From Rhyacophila brunnea (taxonomy: Eukaryota; Arthropoda; Insecta; Trichoptera; Rhyacophilidae), in NCBI GenBank assembly GCA_022495005.1, contig JAGYXB010001065.1, positions 248,001 to 312,000 on the forward strand: DNA of 64,000 bases, in the 5' to 3' direction. Positions 27,901 through 42,900 of this stretch are shown here, in pieces (position 1 is the first letter of the stretch; every line of letters begins with the position of its first letter). The notes beneath the pieces are model-generated. The model saw nothing but the letters and a program-made list of their open reading frames with translations, did not search any database and was not told the DNA's origin. The position numbers and the translations under genes are program-made.

Positions 27901-30900
27901 GTCGACGTTGTAAGTCCGTTGGCGTGTTTTATTTATAATGGTGTAAGTACCACCCCGGCACGGCATAAGCGTTGGACTATAAAGCCGTGGGTCCCAGGTT
28001 CGAATCCTGGGTCTGGCAAGTACACATATTGTTTTTCAATTTGTGTGTGTCAGGGTATGGACCTAATAGGTTGAGCAAGTGGCTGACATCCATTTCTCGT
28101 AAAAAACAAAATCTGTCAATGCAAACCTCCACTCTGTGGAGGCCCATATGATCCTATCAGGATCGGACATGGTCAAAAAAAAAAGTACCACTGCAGTGAT
28201 CAACGGCATTCAATATAAAATGGCTGATGATGGTGTGTTGACACTTGCTAGTTCTTAATTCCTAAAATTATGGAAGCTGCCGAGATTGCTTCACACTGTG
28301 AAACCAAATTTTTCAAAATGCCTGCTTCATGCAATTTTACTGCAATGACTCAGTATTTTGTAACCACAGGCAATACTACTTGTTGGTACTTAGCACTTTA
28401 ATTAATACACGTATTCATATATTGTCTAGTATTAATTTCTTGTTACTATATATTAATACAAGTGAATATCATTTGATCTATGCGAGATAATCAAGCATAG
28501 AGGCGTATCTGTGTAGTAAAAAGTGCAATGTTATAAAGTGTATTACTCTACATAGGCACTTAATGACTTAATAGTAGGAACGAATTTTCAGAGACGATAT
28601 AACTAGACTAAAGAAATAGTAATAAACTGAAAATAAATATATATAATGTGTGATTTTGTTTTTATTATTTTGAGTACATACACTTTCATTCGTAAAAGTT
28701 ACATAGCGAGTGTTTTCAATTTTTTGACACATTTATGTCTACTCTGGTTAAATTATATCCGCTAAATTGGTTTTTCATCTTTGAAAGTATTAATTATTTT
28801 AAAATTATAACTTTACAATGGTATTGAGTTTTAAATAGTGATCTTAATATGTTATGTATAAATAAATGACAATGTATAATATTCAAATTACATTACAACG
28901 TTTTTCTTAGCTGGTATTCTAATTTTTCCGGTGGTTGTTTGTCCGGCACAAATTTAATCTTGCAATCGATTTTTAACTAACTAACCGACTAGCTAGACAT
29001 TTTAAACTTTTATAATATATCAAAACATGATGCCAATGCAATTTTTTAATACTTTTAGCCATCTCTAAGTAGAATTGTTTTCATTTTCAGTTAATTCTGT
29101 TTTGTATGAAAAGTTATTTCGGAAGAAATCCGTAAAAAGTAAAACTATTATTGGTTGCTAAGTGGGTCCTAGGAACAAAATTATTAATATATAATATATA
29201 CGTGCGTTACTATGGAAATCAATATGACATTTCAGTATTATTTCTATCAAACACATTTTTTTTTAACAGAAAATTTTTATAAAAAAAAATCTGTTTATCT
29301 TGTAATTATTTTATTTTATTTCATTAACTTATTGTATTCCAAAATGGAAACGTTCGCAGAATAAATCAACTATATGCATGTGTACATCCAATATCCACGC
29401 TTATTATAATGTGGTTTAAGCCCAATAGTGAGCGTTATTTCATGTTAACTAAGGCACAGTGAAGTACCTACATATAATTCAGTGGTAGAAAGTTTGACTA
29501 GAATTCGAATTCGTTCGTGTCACTCAAGCCAGTTTTTTAGTTTAAAATTTTCGAGTGTGATGGTTTTTCGTTGTACATTTGGATTCACTCTGCCCATATT
29601 TTTTATGATAAAGCATCAGTCAGTGCTTCAATATAGTGCCTCACTTGTCAAAGGATGTAAAACTATAGTACGTTTGTCATTTAACTAATGTATGTGTGCA
29701 TATTATAATATAATGCGTCTGTCATAATAACAATATCATACACTAATTATGATGCATTTCGTTTACTAATGAATGCTTTGTTTCAGTTACCGGCATCAAT
29801 CTCCATTTGATTTCGCCGATCGTTTGCCTCGTTTGCATATTCTATACAACGTTGGTGAGTATGGCTTCGTTTATTTTATTTTATTTTATTTATTAAGGAA
29901 ATAAACAGTTACATTTTGATTACAAAAAAATGTATAGTTCATTTTTGTAATTACATTCAAACCCTTTGACTATCAAAAATTACCGCAAATTACACTCAAC
30001 ATTCAATATAATATTATGTAACATTAATTATTATGTTAATATTATAATTTTAGCACACATTTGAAAAGAATTTATTATTTTGTTTCCATGCGAAAAATAT
30101 GCTTAAAAAGCTGCGAGAAAATAAAAAAAATAATTTTAATGGTAATAAGTTTTGTACTATTCCATTTAAGTCGCTTTTTACGACCCGGGTTTTACCTTTC
30201 GGCATCTTCAGGCATCATCTTCATGTACACTAACCAAAAGGTAAATATACATTGTCAGTTAAAAATGACTAAAATGTAATAGTACCAAACTTAAATAAAT
30301 TAGAATTTAAATTCAAATTCCATCAAGTACCTTCGGTCGATAGTATTAATATTAATAAAAAAAAATGTAAAATGTAGTAGAAAATTTTGTTTCTGTTTTG
30401 ACAATTACCTACATACTTATTACGTTTCTCTGACCATTTCAACGAATGATTAATTCAGTAATTTCATATTGGACAGTGTAGTAGTATTGATTTTTCGTTT
30501 TTTTAGCTTTTAGGAAAAGTCATTGGATCGAACATAGATTGAAAAATGCATGTTTCTACCACATAATGGATCATATTTGCGAATCTCGGCTTTATAGATA
30601 GACAATCTAAAAATTAGGCCATATTGTGTGCAAAATAAAAGATAGAAATTTATTACGCTAATTTTTGCAATCATTTTTATGATTTAAATAAAAGAAAAAA
30701 TCGTTCTTCGTACATTAAATTTGTATGTTTCAATTCATTTATGTACATCAAAATATTTAATGAATCAAACTTTGTTGGGATATAAATAATATAATTAAGC
30801 CATAAATGCATTCAGTAATACTTAATATGTCTATTTGTAAAATTGTGCAGTGAGCTCAAGCATAATATACTATATTTTTATTAAAGAACGATTGTTATTT

Positions 30901-33900
30901 AACATGATCATGTTATATAATTTCATATTAAAAGACCTCTCAAAGTTTCATGAATTAAATTGGAACATGTTTTTTCCCTCTACATAATTTTTCATTCACG
31001 TCACAATACCATGCAATTATATTGTGGAATTTTATTTCATTCTTAAAATACTTTTAATGACCACAACGGCTTTGTATTACAACGGCATTATAAGTGAAAA
31101 TTTATTAAACTTGGGGGAGTATAATGAATTAATGATATCAGAGCATATACGATGTAATTTAATAAAAATAATTGAATCAAATAAACTATTGGGAACTTCC
31201 AAAAATTAGGTTATGAGATATCTCACTAAATATACATATTCAATAATTAAAAAAAAAACATAGAACTATGTTAAGGTATAATCCACAATCGGTAAATCGA
31301 ATGTACCAACTGTGATACAAAACGGCATTTTTAAAAAAATGATATTACACATTAGTAGTGACTGGATAAGTTTTTGAAGTTATACTTCCTTTGGCGCATT
31401 TTGTTGCGCGCGCCGATGTTTGGCGTGTGACGCCGATGTAACGCGTTTGGCGTGTGACGGAAGTTGCAACACAATTTATTATTATTATGATTATTCATTC
31501 TTATAACTATTATTATATTATACAATATTAATTTATATTAATAAAACTTTATACAAAAATATATATTTTTACAGTTTAGGATAATATTTGTCGTATATCT
31601 CATGTCAATTTATTTATTAGGGGTTTATAATAATTGAAGACAATACTAATTATTATGTTTCATCACAAAAGACAATATCACGTTTCAGTTAAACCAATGT
31701 TTTACATTTGATTTGTAATAAATTATTATTGTTACCTAACGAAAATAGTTGTACGGTCATCTGTTTAAGTAAAGATGGTCGAAATAGGGGTTTGATAAAT
31801 TTTTCAAACACAGGTTTTATGATTTTTTTCTTCCAAAGTAGGTAAATTCTGGAATAATATTATTTATTCGCATACGTAATAATATTGCTGACGGTACTTA
31901 TATCGATAAAATATCCTTGAGGCCGAAATGAATATAATCATAATAAAAATAACATGCCAATAAAATTTGATTTTTTATTAATTCATCATGGGTACTTCTG
32001 AATCGATTATAACCACTGTATGGCAAAGATGAGTGTTGGTCCAATACAGTACACACATCGATTTTTTTCTCTCCTCTATATCCTTATTATATAATGTGAG
32101 CATACTGGAAAAAGTTTACTTGTTTGTTGGCAAATTGAGATTTAAATATTTCGATTGGTATAAACTCATAGCTTTGCAATGTAGCATTATTGTTATTGTG
32201 TCTTTTGTATCTTATAGTACAAGGCTTCAGCTATATTTTGTGGTATCACTCCCATAGTGATAAATCATTATTTTAATATTATTTTTTACACAACATTCCT
32301 GACTTAGTCAGTTAATTGTCAGTTTTCGCTGTTAAGAAAGTGCAAGGAGTTGAACTAGGTCAGAAAAATATGATCCTAATTGTTATAAAATAACTATACA
32401 TGCGGTATAATTTAAAAAAAATGCAAAAAATTACAAAAATAATCAGAATGTTTATTTACAAATTATTATTATTCATCTTATTCTGACATTCTGACAAAGA
32501 ACTAGGTTCGGTATTTCTACTCTTATTATTGTCACATATTGGAAATGATTCATAACTTCAATGAATTTCTTGAGGAATTGCACTGATTTATACAAATTTA
32601 GCAAATCTTTTTTTTTGCCTCAGCGATGGGAAATATTTTTTTATATAATTGCGTCAACTCTCTTGGGATTTCCGCAGTTCTTTGACGGTATCTCCCACAA
32701 ACATTTATTTCATTAAATTCAGCATCAGAATAATTGCATTTGAATAAAATACTATATGGGTAATCCTTTTAATACTTTAAAATCTTGGAAATGGCATTCC
32801 TAATGTGTATAATATATGTCAACCCTAGTATAGCCAAGCCCTAGTTTACCTGGTTTTTCTGAAAATACGATCATGAATAGTAAATACAGAGAATCCCTTT
32901 ACAGCTGACTCACTTCTTTTAACTTTCGTATAAGAATGACCATTCTCCATAAATTTATGTTCGATAATGTTGATATTAGTAAACATAACAAAATAGTGTG
33001 GAAATGTATTGTTTTCTGGTTTGTCCCGAACACGTATCTGAAAAGAGAGACACTGTCTATAATACCTGTCCAACAATTAAAAAAGGCTATACGCGGCAAT
33101 GACTATATGTGACTTTTTACTTTATCTATAAGGCTTGAAAGAGTTTTATTAGCTGGCTCATGATAACCGCGTCTATCTTTTTAAATAAATGTACCAGTTT
33201 GACTTGTTCAATCTTTCATGTAGCAGATGTTCATAGACTGACTGTGCTAATTTTGATTTTGTGAAATATTTTAGGAACTAAGTTGACATGATTTTTGATT
33301 CCAGTAAAAGATATCTTCTTGCACAATTACTTAATCAAAAAATCTCGAAAAGTGCAAAAAATGACTGAGTCATTTTTCGCAGTATGCTCACGATAATATA
33401 TTTAAAATTATAATTTCGTATGTAAAGTCTCAGATTGGATAAAGCAATGGGTTAAAATAAAATGGGCATGAGTAAGCATAAGTGTTACAGTGAAAATGAT
33501 AGAAACCAACCCGAGTTACCATGACTTTTCAATGGTAAATAATTTATTCTTTAATTAATAATCTTATAACATATTTTTACCTACATCTTATGTATATAAT
33601 ATTATATATATTACACACTTTATGTATATAAGAACCATGAATTTTACTTCAAAAAAGTTATCGTAACTAAATTTAATAATTATCTATCAACATATGAGAG
33701 TCATCTGTTGAAATTTTCCGCACACGTTGTGGCACTGACGTTTTTATTTTTCACTTTATGAGCTTCAAGTTTTTCCATCTTAGTGCAAGGGTTTCAGTGA
33801 AAATTGTTAGATGTCGGCATTTAAGATTTTCATTTTTACATAAAAATCACCTGTACAATAAATAATATTTTTTATATACTGTAAATGTGTAAAGTAAGTT

Positions 33901-36900
33901 GTTGTGTCGTAGAAAATATGATTAGTTATTTACTTAATTGTATAACCATTTATTTTACATAAAACAAACAAATATCGGTCTAACAACAATAGTCACAGTT
34001 CACAGTAAAACAAATTACACATTTAAGACGATACATTACAAGTAAAAAGTAAAAAGATGTGATTAGAAATACAAAAATATGTCAATATTTTTAGTTAGAT
34101 TATATTTTAAAATATAGTTGTTTAAAAAAATATTATATTATAAGCAAGGCATGTTTCGTCCTGACGGACTTTTCAATCCTATTGAATAGTATTGAATATA
34201 TGTGGAAAATGTGAAGTAAAATAAATATATTTCGTTCATTCTGCAATAAAAAATATTTTTAAATTATCATTAAAGCTGGGGCGTGCCAGGGTGAAGGAAG
34301 GAAGTAAACGCTAAATCTAATAATTTCAATGAACGTTCGAAACGTATTTTTTTTTATTTTCAATGCGCAACATAAATTAATATTGTGAGGTGTCTTTTTT
34401 CAAAAGGCGATAAGTAAACATTTTAATAGTGGTGGTAAATTGCTTTTTGTAGTTCAACGGTAAATAGTTAGCTTTAGCGAATTATATTTTAAAATTAAAA
34501 ATATGCCGACTTTTAATAGAAGATAAACTCTTTATTGAATGGGAAAAATATTTTTTGACATATCGACATAATTATGTGTAGCAATTTAATCTATTCGGTT
34601 TCTGTAAAATTAAAATTTTGAATGTTATAGATTATTTATTATATAGTAGATATATATATTTGTAAGATTTCGATTACACGTGGACTTATTGATTATTGGA
34701 AAACGACACCTCAAATATAATATGGTTTTATTACACTAACTATGTATCATAACTACTGATTGATTTGTGCTTTTCTTATTTTTACAGGGTGGCTTAAAAG
34801 CTGTGGTCTGGACTGATACCCTTCAAACTATCTTAATGTTTGGAGGAGTCATTTTTGTAATGGTTTACGGGACATTAAAAGTCGGAGGAGTGTCTATTGT
34901 ATTCGATAGAACTATCAAGGGAGACCGTCTGGAGTTTTTCAAGTAAAAGAGTAATAATTTAGCATTGCTTTAACTGTTACTATATTTAATATATTAATAT
35001 GGACAGATTAAATTATTCACTGTATACTTGACTTAAAACTTGACTGCCTCGGATAATTGACTACCGATGAAAATCCAAGTTGAGTAAATTTAAATTTTAC
35101 CATTTCTTTGTTTATATTCTGTTTGTTTTCTACAAAGCATGTGAAATAGCCGCTTTATGGAAAAATTGTACACAGATTGTTAAAAATAATGAATGTAGTA
35201 AGTGTAGTGTAAGTGGATTTCGGAATATCGAACTAAACCCACGTAAAATTACATTTTTTGTGTATTCTGCATTATAGAAAAAAAAGAAAACCTAGTTATA
35301 TAATTTATTCATTTGGTTTTCAGCCTGAGTTATTCAAAATTCTAAAAAGACTACAATTAGTAATATTAAAGGTTTTTTTTGTGGCAAAATTTTTGAGACC
35401 GATACACAATATAATATATAAAATCCTAGCAAGGCCGTATTTTTTTTAATGAAATTTTCGATACTTATCTGAAAATATTAATTGTATACTTAGGTGGATT
35501 TTTTAAATTTGATTATCCGTTTTTTTGTTATGAAGAAACTACATAAATATTGAGTAAAGTAACGCGGGTTACAATATAATATACTATTGATACCAACTTA
35601 GTACAGTCTCATAATCGTCTGATGCACCAAACGACTTTCTTCCAAATACACTTTTTTTCAATGATTCCGTTAATCTGTTTTAATTCCTTTCCCGATGGAT
35701 TCCACATGGTCACTTTTCAGATAAAAATAAAATAAATATAGTGTGAGTCCGTCGTACCTTAAAATAAACTCTCGATTCAGGATGCCTCAAATGAAATGAA
35801 ATAAATAAAAAAGAAAGAAAAAATGGGCGTCCCTATCAAACATTAAATACCATAATTCACACTCGAGTAAAGACGGCTACTTCAACTCGTTCAAAATACT
35901 TAATTGAACATAATAACGATGGGTGGTTACTGAACTTCTAGTCGTTTCGAATGCTTCCGGTATCCATATTGCATGATTATAATATTATAATGGTATAATT
36001 TTTTTTTTATTAAAAGTTATCCAATTTTTCTTCGTAAAAGTGTTAAAAAGTGTACAAAATATATGTGCTCAATAATATTAAATGTTTAAGTTATAAAATA
36101 TAGTTTTTGAGGAAATGAACGTTAAAGTTCAAATGATTTTGTTTTTAAAATAATCATTTTTGTTTTTAAGCACGTCACGTCTTAATGTTAACAATTTTGT
36201 TATGTAAGAAATATTTTGATTAATTAATCTGACTTTTTTCGATGAAATTATAAATAATCCAATCTATCAATAAAAGAAAATAAACTGTAGTTTTCTGCAA
36301 TAATAATGTTTTTTAAAGAGCCCATTTTTAAAAAAAAATATATAGTGGTACTCAAAAAATACATTCTTAATAAAAATTTTGTAGCCATAGGACGAGTATT
36401 GATATCAGCGAATCATTTGTATAATTACATAATAATCAAATAATATTATTCATTTTAATTTAATTCAAGTAGGTAGCCGATTAAACGATTGTACTTATAG
36501 ATTATTAAGTATGTCTGAGTGCTGTATCGAACATGAGTGATGTAATTCAATAAATATTTAATTCACACTCCTCCTCGATTCAAGAATTTAAATAAAAAAC
36601 TTTGAAGCTTAGACAATTAAATATACCATACACATACGTCTAATGAATACAATTTTTTCGTCGGAAATCTTTTAAATTTTTGTTACGATGTATGAAAATA
36701 TCAGCGTTTATTGAAGCATTACACGCATTAAACTTAAGCATATTACTATATCAGCCCGATTTTCAGAGCACTATAATAACGTGTCCTCTTAGAAGAAATC
36801 GACGATTAGGTACAAAGAAAATTATTGTATAAAACGAATTCCCAACGTTTTCATTTCAGTAAACTTGATCTTTTTAAACGGAAATAAATATGATCGCAGT

Positions 36901-39900
36901 TTTTTACGATTTTATTACAATATTCTACATTTATTAAATTGAAGGAAATTATTATTTCACGGGTATTATAGTGGAACAACAATATTTGAAATTTCACAGA
37001 TTGCGATTCCTCCTGCTGCGCACAAATTAAATTGGGTAAATTTAATTATTATTACCGTTTTTATTTTCGACTGCTCTTACATGAGCCTATTGCATCGTTT
37101 TTTTGCTCGGTGTCGCTCTAACCACGTCATATTTTCATGCAAAACTATGGAGCTTCACGCTTATGTGGTGTTTTATAATTGGTTTCAATTTCAACGTCCC
37201 AACCCTCTTGCGGCACATAACTAATAATTCATTTTCAAAAACGTAAACGAGTGTGCTTTTTTAATAGCAAAATTCGGGTATTTTGGGTTTTTAAAACCGC
37301 TATTTTGGTATAGATAAATAATGGAACACCGGTATTGCAATCCCTGCGCATACAGCGCCATGACGTAAATATAATACAGAAGGCACACACACAGTAGGTA
37401 TTATGGAAATAATGAAAACGTTTATCAATAGATAAAAATTTCAAAATCCATGACACACATTAAAATTTTATTAATAGCATAGATTACAAATATGTTTATG
37501 TATATTGAGAAAATATTACCATTTTACTATATTTCATTGTTTATTTTTTCATTATGAGTAATTAATGAATTATGTATCCCTTAGCTAAACATTATAGCTT
37601 TTTTTCTTTGTCATCAGCATTACTAATTTAAAATGATTCCTCTAAAAATTTCAACTAACCTCTTTTATTGTGACGTGTCAATTGATTATTCATTCCAATT
37701 TGCCATATTTAAGATGACCATATTCCAATTTTTTTTATTCAACGAATAATTCACAAGATTTAAGAATACAATATTTTTTTATCGAACATACGTAATTTTA
37801 AAACACTTCTGAGAAATATATAACTACAAAAAAAATATATAAAAAATGACACCAATCAGGATTTAAACCTGCGCTCTCCGGAATTCGCGCCCGGTAAAAA
37901 AAGGTACACCGAGTGCAATAGACGAAAGACCGATAAACGAAAAGTTAGGCTGTGTTGTGTGAGTAGTGTATAAGTTAAATGCAATAATACTTTTTTTGTC
38001 CATTTTCAATTAATATTTTGGAACCTCAATAAAAAAACCAAAAATCAACGATAAACATTCGGCGAAAAGAACGACTAAATTAAAAATTAAAACTAAACTT
38101 AAACATGGTGTAAATCAAAAGAACATTTTTTTCAGTGGATTTCGGCAGAATTATTGTAGCTCTCTAGACCGAGCGGGTAGCACAGCCGATATTATTTGAG
38201 TAACGTTTTAGCATACTAGGCGCACATGTTCAGCATGCTCGCTGTTAGTCACTTCCAATCCGCCAGTCGCTAATGACACGCTCAACGGTTACCGCCACTA
38301 CCAATTTATCAATTTTACAAAAACTAGGAGAAACTGTAAAAATATACCGCCGTGTATTGTGAAAATATGTAAAAATAATTAGATGAAGAAGAAATTAAGA
38401 ATTGAAGAAGAGAAGAGCCTATGGGACTAATTTATATTTTCCTCCTTGACCCTCCCCCAATATTAAATCCTGAGTGCTCCACTGCACTAAACTATACAAG
38501 TCTTATGTAATTGTGATGAAGTTAACTGTTTTTAGAATAATCTCTGAATAATTTCTAAATTGTGTTACTTAAATATTGGCAATCGGTTTTGGTATTTAAA
38601 AGCAAAGTTTTATAGTTACTTCACTACTAACCGATGTCAGGTTCACCCATTTTTTGTGATTACGTACTTGCACTTGCTAATAATTTAATAAACTATTTTT
38701 TTATTTAACGAATAATTATTCATAACATTTAAGAATACAACATTATTTTATTGAACATATATAATTTGAAAACACTTTTGAGAAATACCTATATAAAAAC
38801 TTGAAAAAAACTTAATAAGAAGAACTTCAAAAATAACGTATTACCATTTATTACCAAGCATCATTTTCTGCAAATCGTTTACATACATGCACTCGAAGTA
38901 TGAGGAATAAAATTTAATGGCACTTCGATCAAAATTTACACTATCTTCTAGCCTGACTATAAATTGTGGGATTTGTTCTGTACTATACTAGAAATTCTGC
39001 GAAAAACAGTGAGCTTATTTTGGTCATAGGTTCTAAGCACATAGTTATAGGTAAAATCCCTAGTCAGAATAGCATTCACTACCCGTGAACATAATCTTGA
39101 TTTATTCCACTAAGTCGTCATTAAAAAATATGTTGTATTCGGATTGAAAGCTCTTTATAATAAATAGCTGTCTATTGTTATTTTCATATGTACTCTGTGA
39201 CAAAGCCTACGCGATGCAGTTTTACGCGATGCACTACTTGAAATTAATTTTATTCATATGCTATGAATAGTATGATTTGTGCTGGTAGTGACACACTTCA
39301 GCCATATGCATAGTATGCTATGGAGTAATATAATACTATAAAATAGAAAAAAAAAACTTTATTGAATTCGTGGAAAACACATTTATTATGTAAATACAAG
39401 CGAGAAGTTATTTTTCGAAATGTACAACAAGCAGCTTTTAATATGTAGGTATGTTCAGTGTTATGGTGGTGGGTAACGATATTATTTTTGACAGTGTTTG
39501 TTCGATGAGGGTACTGTACCCGAGCACATAATGGATACATTGAAGTAAAGTTAATGGCCCCACTGAACAACACACGGTCTTTAGCGGGCGTATCACGGAC
39601 CCCACGTTTGATGTGAATCATCATTTTTGAAGTTATACTTCTTTTGGCGCGTTTGGGAAAACAGATCGGAGTGTATTTTTGGCGTGTGACGAAGTTGCGC
39701 GCGCCGATGCAACACATAATTTATTAATAATAATATTATTATTATTAATATATCATATTATGATTATATTCATTTTGGTCTCAGGGGTACATGTGCATGC
39801 GCATTGTATACTTTAGTTAGTCGTTCAATACTACCAAGTAAATAGCACGTGTTGTAAACATAACCAATATTGTGTTATAATAAATAAATATGTTTATAAA

Positions 39901-42900
39901 CAAATTTCTGGAGACTAACATTCTACACTGTTAATTTATATTCATAAAACTTTATTGATATTGGATTGTATAGTTATTTTTCATTGTAAAGATTGTGTAT
40001 CAAGATTTGAGGCTATATTATTTATGAGTAAAATTATGCTTCAATAAATAAATACATTTTGTGAATGCTGAGTTGGTAAATAATTCAAAAAATATATTAA
40101 AATTAGATTTTTTATTAATTTATCTTGGGCACTTCTGAATCGATTATAACCGCTGTATAGTAAAGATGAGTTTTGGTCCAATACAATAATTAAAGTACGT
40201 GCTATATGAGACACAGATGAATCGCGTACGTTTTCAACAACCTAATCCACTGTAATATTAATAGACTCAGGTAACGGCTTATTTTGTTTTGTTACGCCAA
40301 ATAAGTATCACTTCTAACGCGCGTATATAAGTACACACACCGATATTTTTAATGAATGGGAATGTCTCAAGAGTACTGTTACCCAAGACTGAGGTTTCCA
40401 TGCACTAAACGTGTTTTGGCTGGATTTACGTGACTTCATTTTTACCGGTTACCGTTAATAGTACCTACCCATGAGAGACAAGAGCACGTAGAGGGAAAAT
40501 TAAAATTGTAGTGAGTGACTCTAATTCTAATACAAAAGTGGTGAACAATCTAAAGCTCAAATTACATTGGAAAATTCTCAGTCTCTTCACGTCTGCCAGC
40601 GTGTTAAACAACATAATTTAACATGCTGAAACAATAATTCATGGCCTTATATTTTGAATTATATCATATAATTTAGTGCAGTGTTTTCCAAACTTTATGT
40701 TACTACGCCTCTCTTTAAAAAAATCTAATCTTGGCGCCTCCCCCGCTTTATTTCATTAAATAATACAGAAACCCTTTTAAATAGCCAAAATGTACTACTT
40801 AATACAACAAAGAAAAAAAACTTAATTAAGTATAAAATTAAACAAGATTTTACTAAGTAATTTTATTAAGTATACTCATTTTAAAATTAATTTGTTTTTC
40901 ACGCGATGCATGTGCTTGTTTCTTAGCACAGAGTGCTTTATTTCTACTAAACGGGGTCGATATTTGGATTTCATTGTAGCTAATGCAGAAAATCCCGTTT
41001 CGCATAAAAATATGATGTTGCGAATGGCATAGCAGTACCTGAAGCAGAACTTGCATTGCTTTTCTTGACAAAGTATTGAGTTTATTATTTCTTTACTTCG
41101 ATTCAATCAAAATTGAACTAGGGTTTTTCTTTCAATGAATTATCGCATGATAATTCTATCATTTTTTTCCTTTTCAATAGTAGTCAATCCAAATGCATCA
41201 TTGTTCATTGACAAATTAATGGATTCTATCATGGGCCCCACCTCCTGAAGCGGGTCCCCAGGCCAAACTCTTTGGTGGGCCCACCTACCTATCGCTGAGG
41301 TTAAGGGCAGTGTGGTGCTCTAAAGTAGTGTTTCCTAAATTATACACGGAAGTTATCATTTAAGTACCTATAGCAATCATTATATATTATCACATCAAAT
41401 TGCAATGCACAACTACATATTTAAAATATTTAATAGTCTTGAAACAACGTAGCGCAGGCGACTTTTTTAAACTATTGGATTAAATTTGTGACGTCTGTTA
41501 GGCCAGGGCCCCAGGCTATGCATTTGCAAACTGCAAACATGTGGCTACATTAAATTTGTGTTAAACTTTTCGCGCCTCCCTTCGCAACAATCCGCGCCTC
41601 CCAGTTTGGAAATCGCTGAGTTAATATATGCTTAGATATGTGACATCATTTTGACGATTATCGGAATGACATGAAACGAAACTTAGACGCTGTTGACAGA
41701 ATATAGGCATTTAGGCACATTTCAGACGGGTCACCTGTGTCGCGCTCGATATGATATAGGAGACCTTTGTATTATGTTTATGAACGCCCCAGAGCTAATC
41801 AACATTTCCATGTGGCGGAGAAATAAATGATGAAAACCACATTCTCTGTGAAAGTCCTAAAATGTGTACAGAAAAGGAAGAGCTGCTCAATTCGGTTTAA
41901 CCAGCAGTTGGGCCCATCGGATCGTCCGACCTGGTTGCAACAAAGACCAATTTTATTGCATTTAGAAAATTTGCGGCGTCATATTGCCAACGTGAAGATC
42001 TCTTCAGTTAAAATGTTCGACAGTTTTGTATTAGCTTTAATTTGTTACTTACTACAATTTTTAATATTGCATCTACGTGCTCATCTCTCCTATGCATGGC
42101 GATCTTAGTCTTGAGTAATTGCTCCGGAGACATTCTCAGTCCCACAGGTAGGGTCCCGTGATACGCTCGATTAATACCGGTGTGGTGCGGGGTGGATGTG
42201 GTTTGGTGGGGGCAGGGGCGGCTCTACCTTCAGGGTTCTTAGGGACAATCCCCAAATCGTTATCATGTCTAAAATACACGTCCAATATTTTATCATAATA
42301 TACCTACTTAATTGCACGATTAAATGAACTATTTAATTTATTTTACCCATCCAAACCATCGCAATTTTATAGAGATTATTATTATTATACAAATAAATAA
42401 AGAACGATTGTAAATTATGTAATAATATGATGATTACGCGGTATTAAAGTAATTAAATACGCCTTATTTAACGTGACACCTATGTACAAATTAAGAAAGC
42501 TATGGCGTCTATTTTTCGTTGACCGGGGTCACTCAGTCCCATCCCATCGCCGCGGTACAAATCCCGTTCTATAAAGGATGTTAATTAGCGTTAATATGTG
42601 CATACTGGGGAGCGAATCAAATGACCCCTCATTAATATAATCATAATATTATAAGTAGCTTGGTACATAATGTATAATGTGAGAAAGTAGGTAGGTATGT
42701 ATATTTAATAATTAAAAGCTAAACCCCACCTCCTAGAAAGTCGTCCAGCCGCCACTGGGTGGGGCCATTAACTTCAATGTACCACTTATAAATAATGAAT
42801 GCATGAGCTACCTATTTTTTGTACTGTATGGTTGATAAAACATAATAATTAACAACTAACACTCGCACATTTGCTAAAAGTATTTTTATTCCATGTACTC

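Noticed and set aside
27954..28026. Possible functional tRNA gene
   Set aside because: Box B and T-arm are good, but the acceptor stem does not pair and a SINE body, poly(A) tail and target duplication follow.
41827..42108. 93-codon + frame starting MMKTTFSVKV
   Set aside because: It is the wrong phase of a LINE ORF2 end; the neighbouring frame reads the conserved CPCG ... NHIL region.
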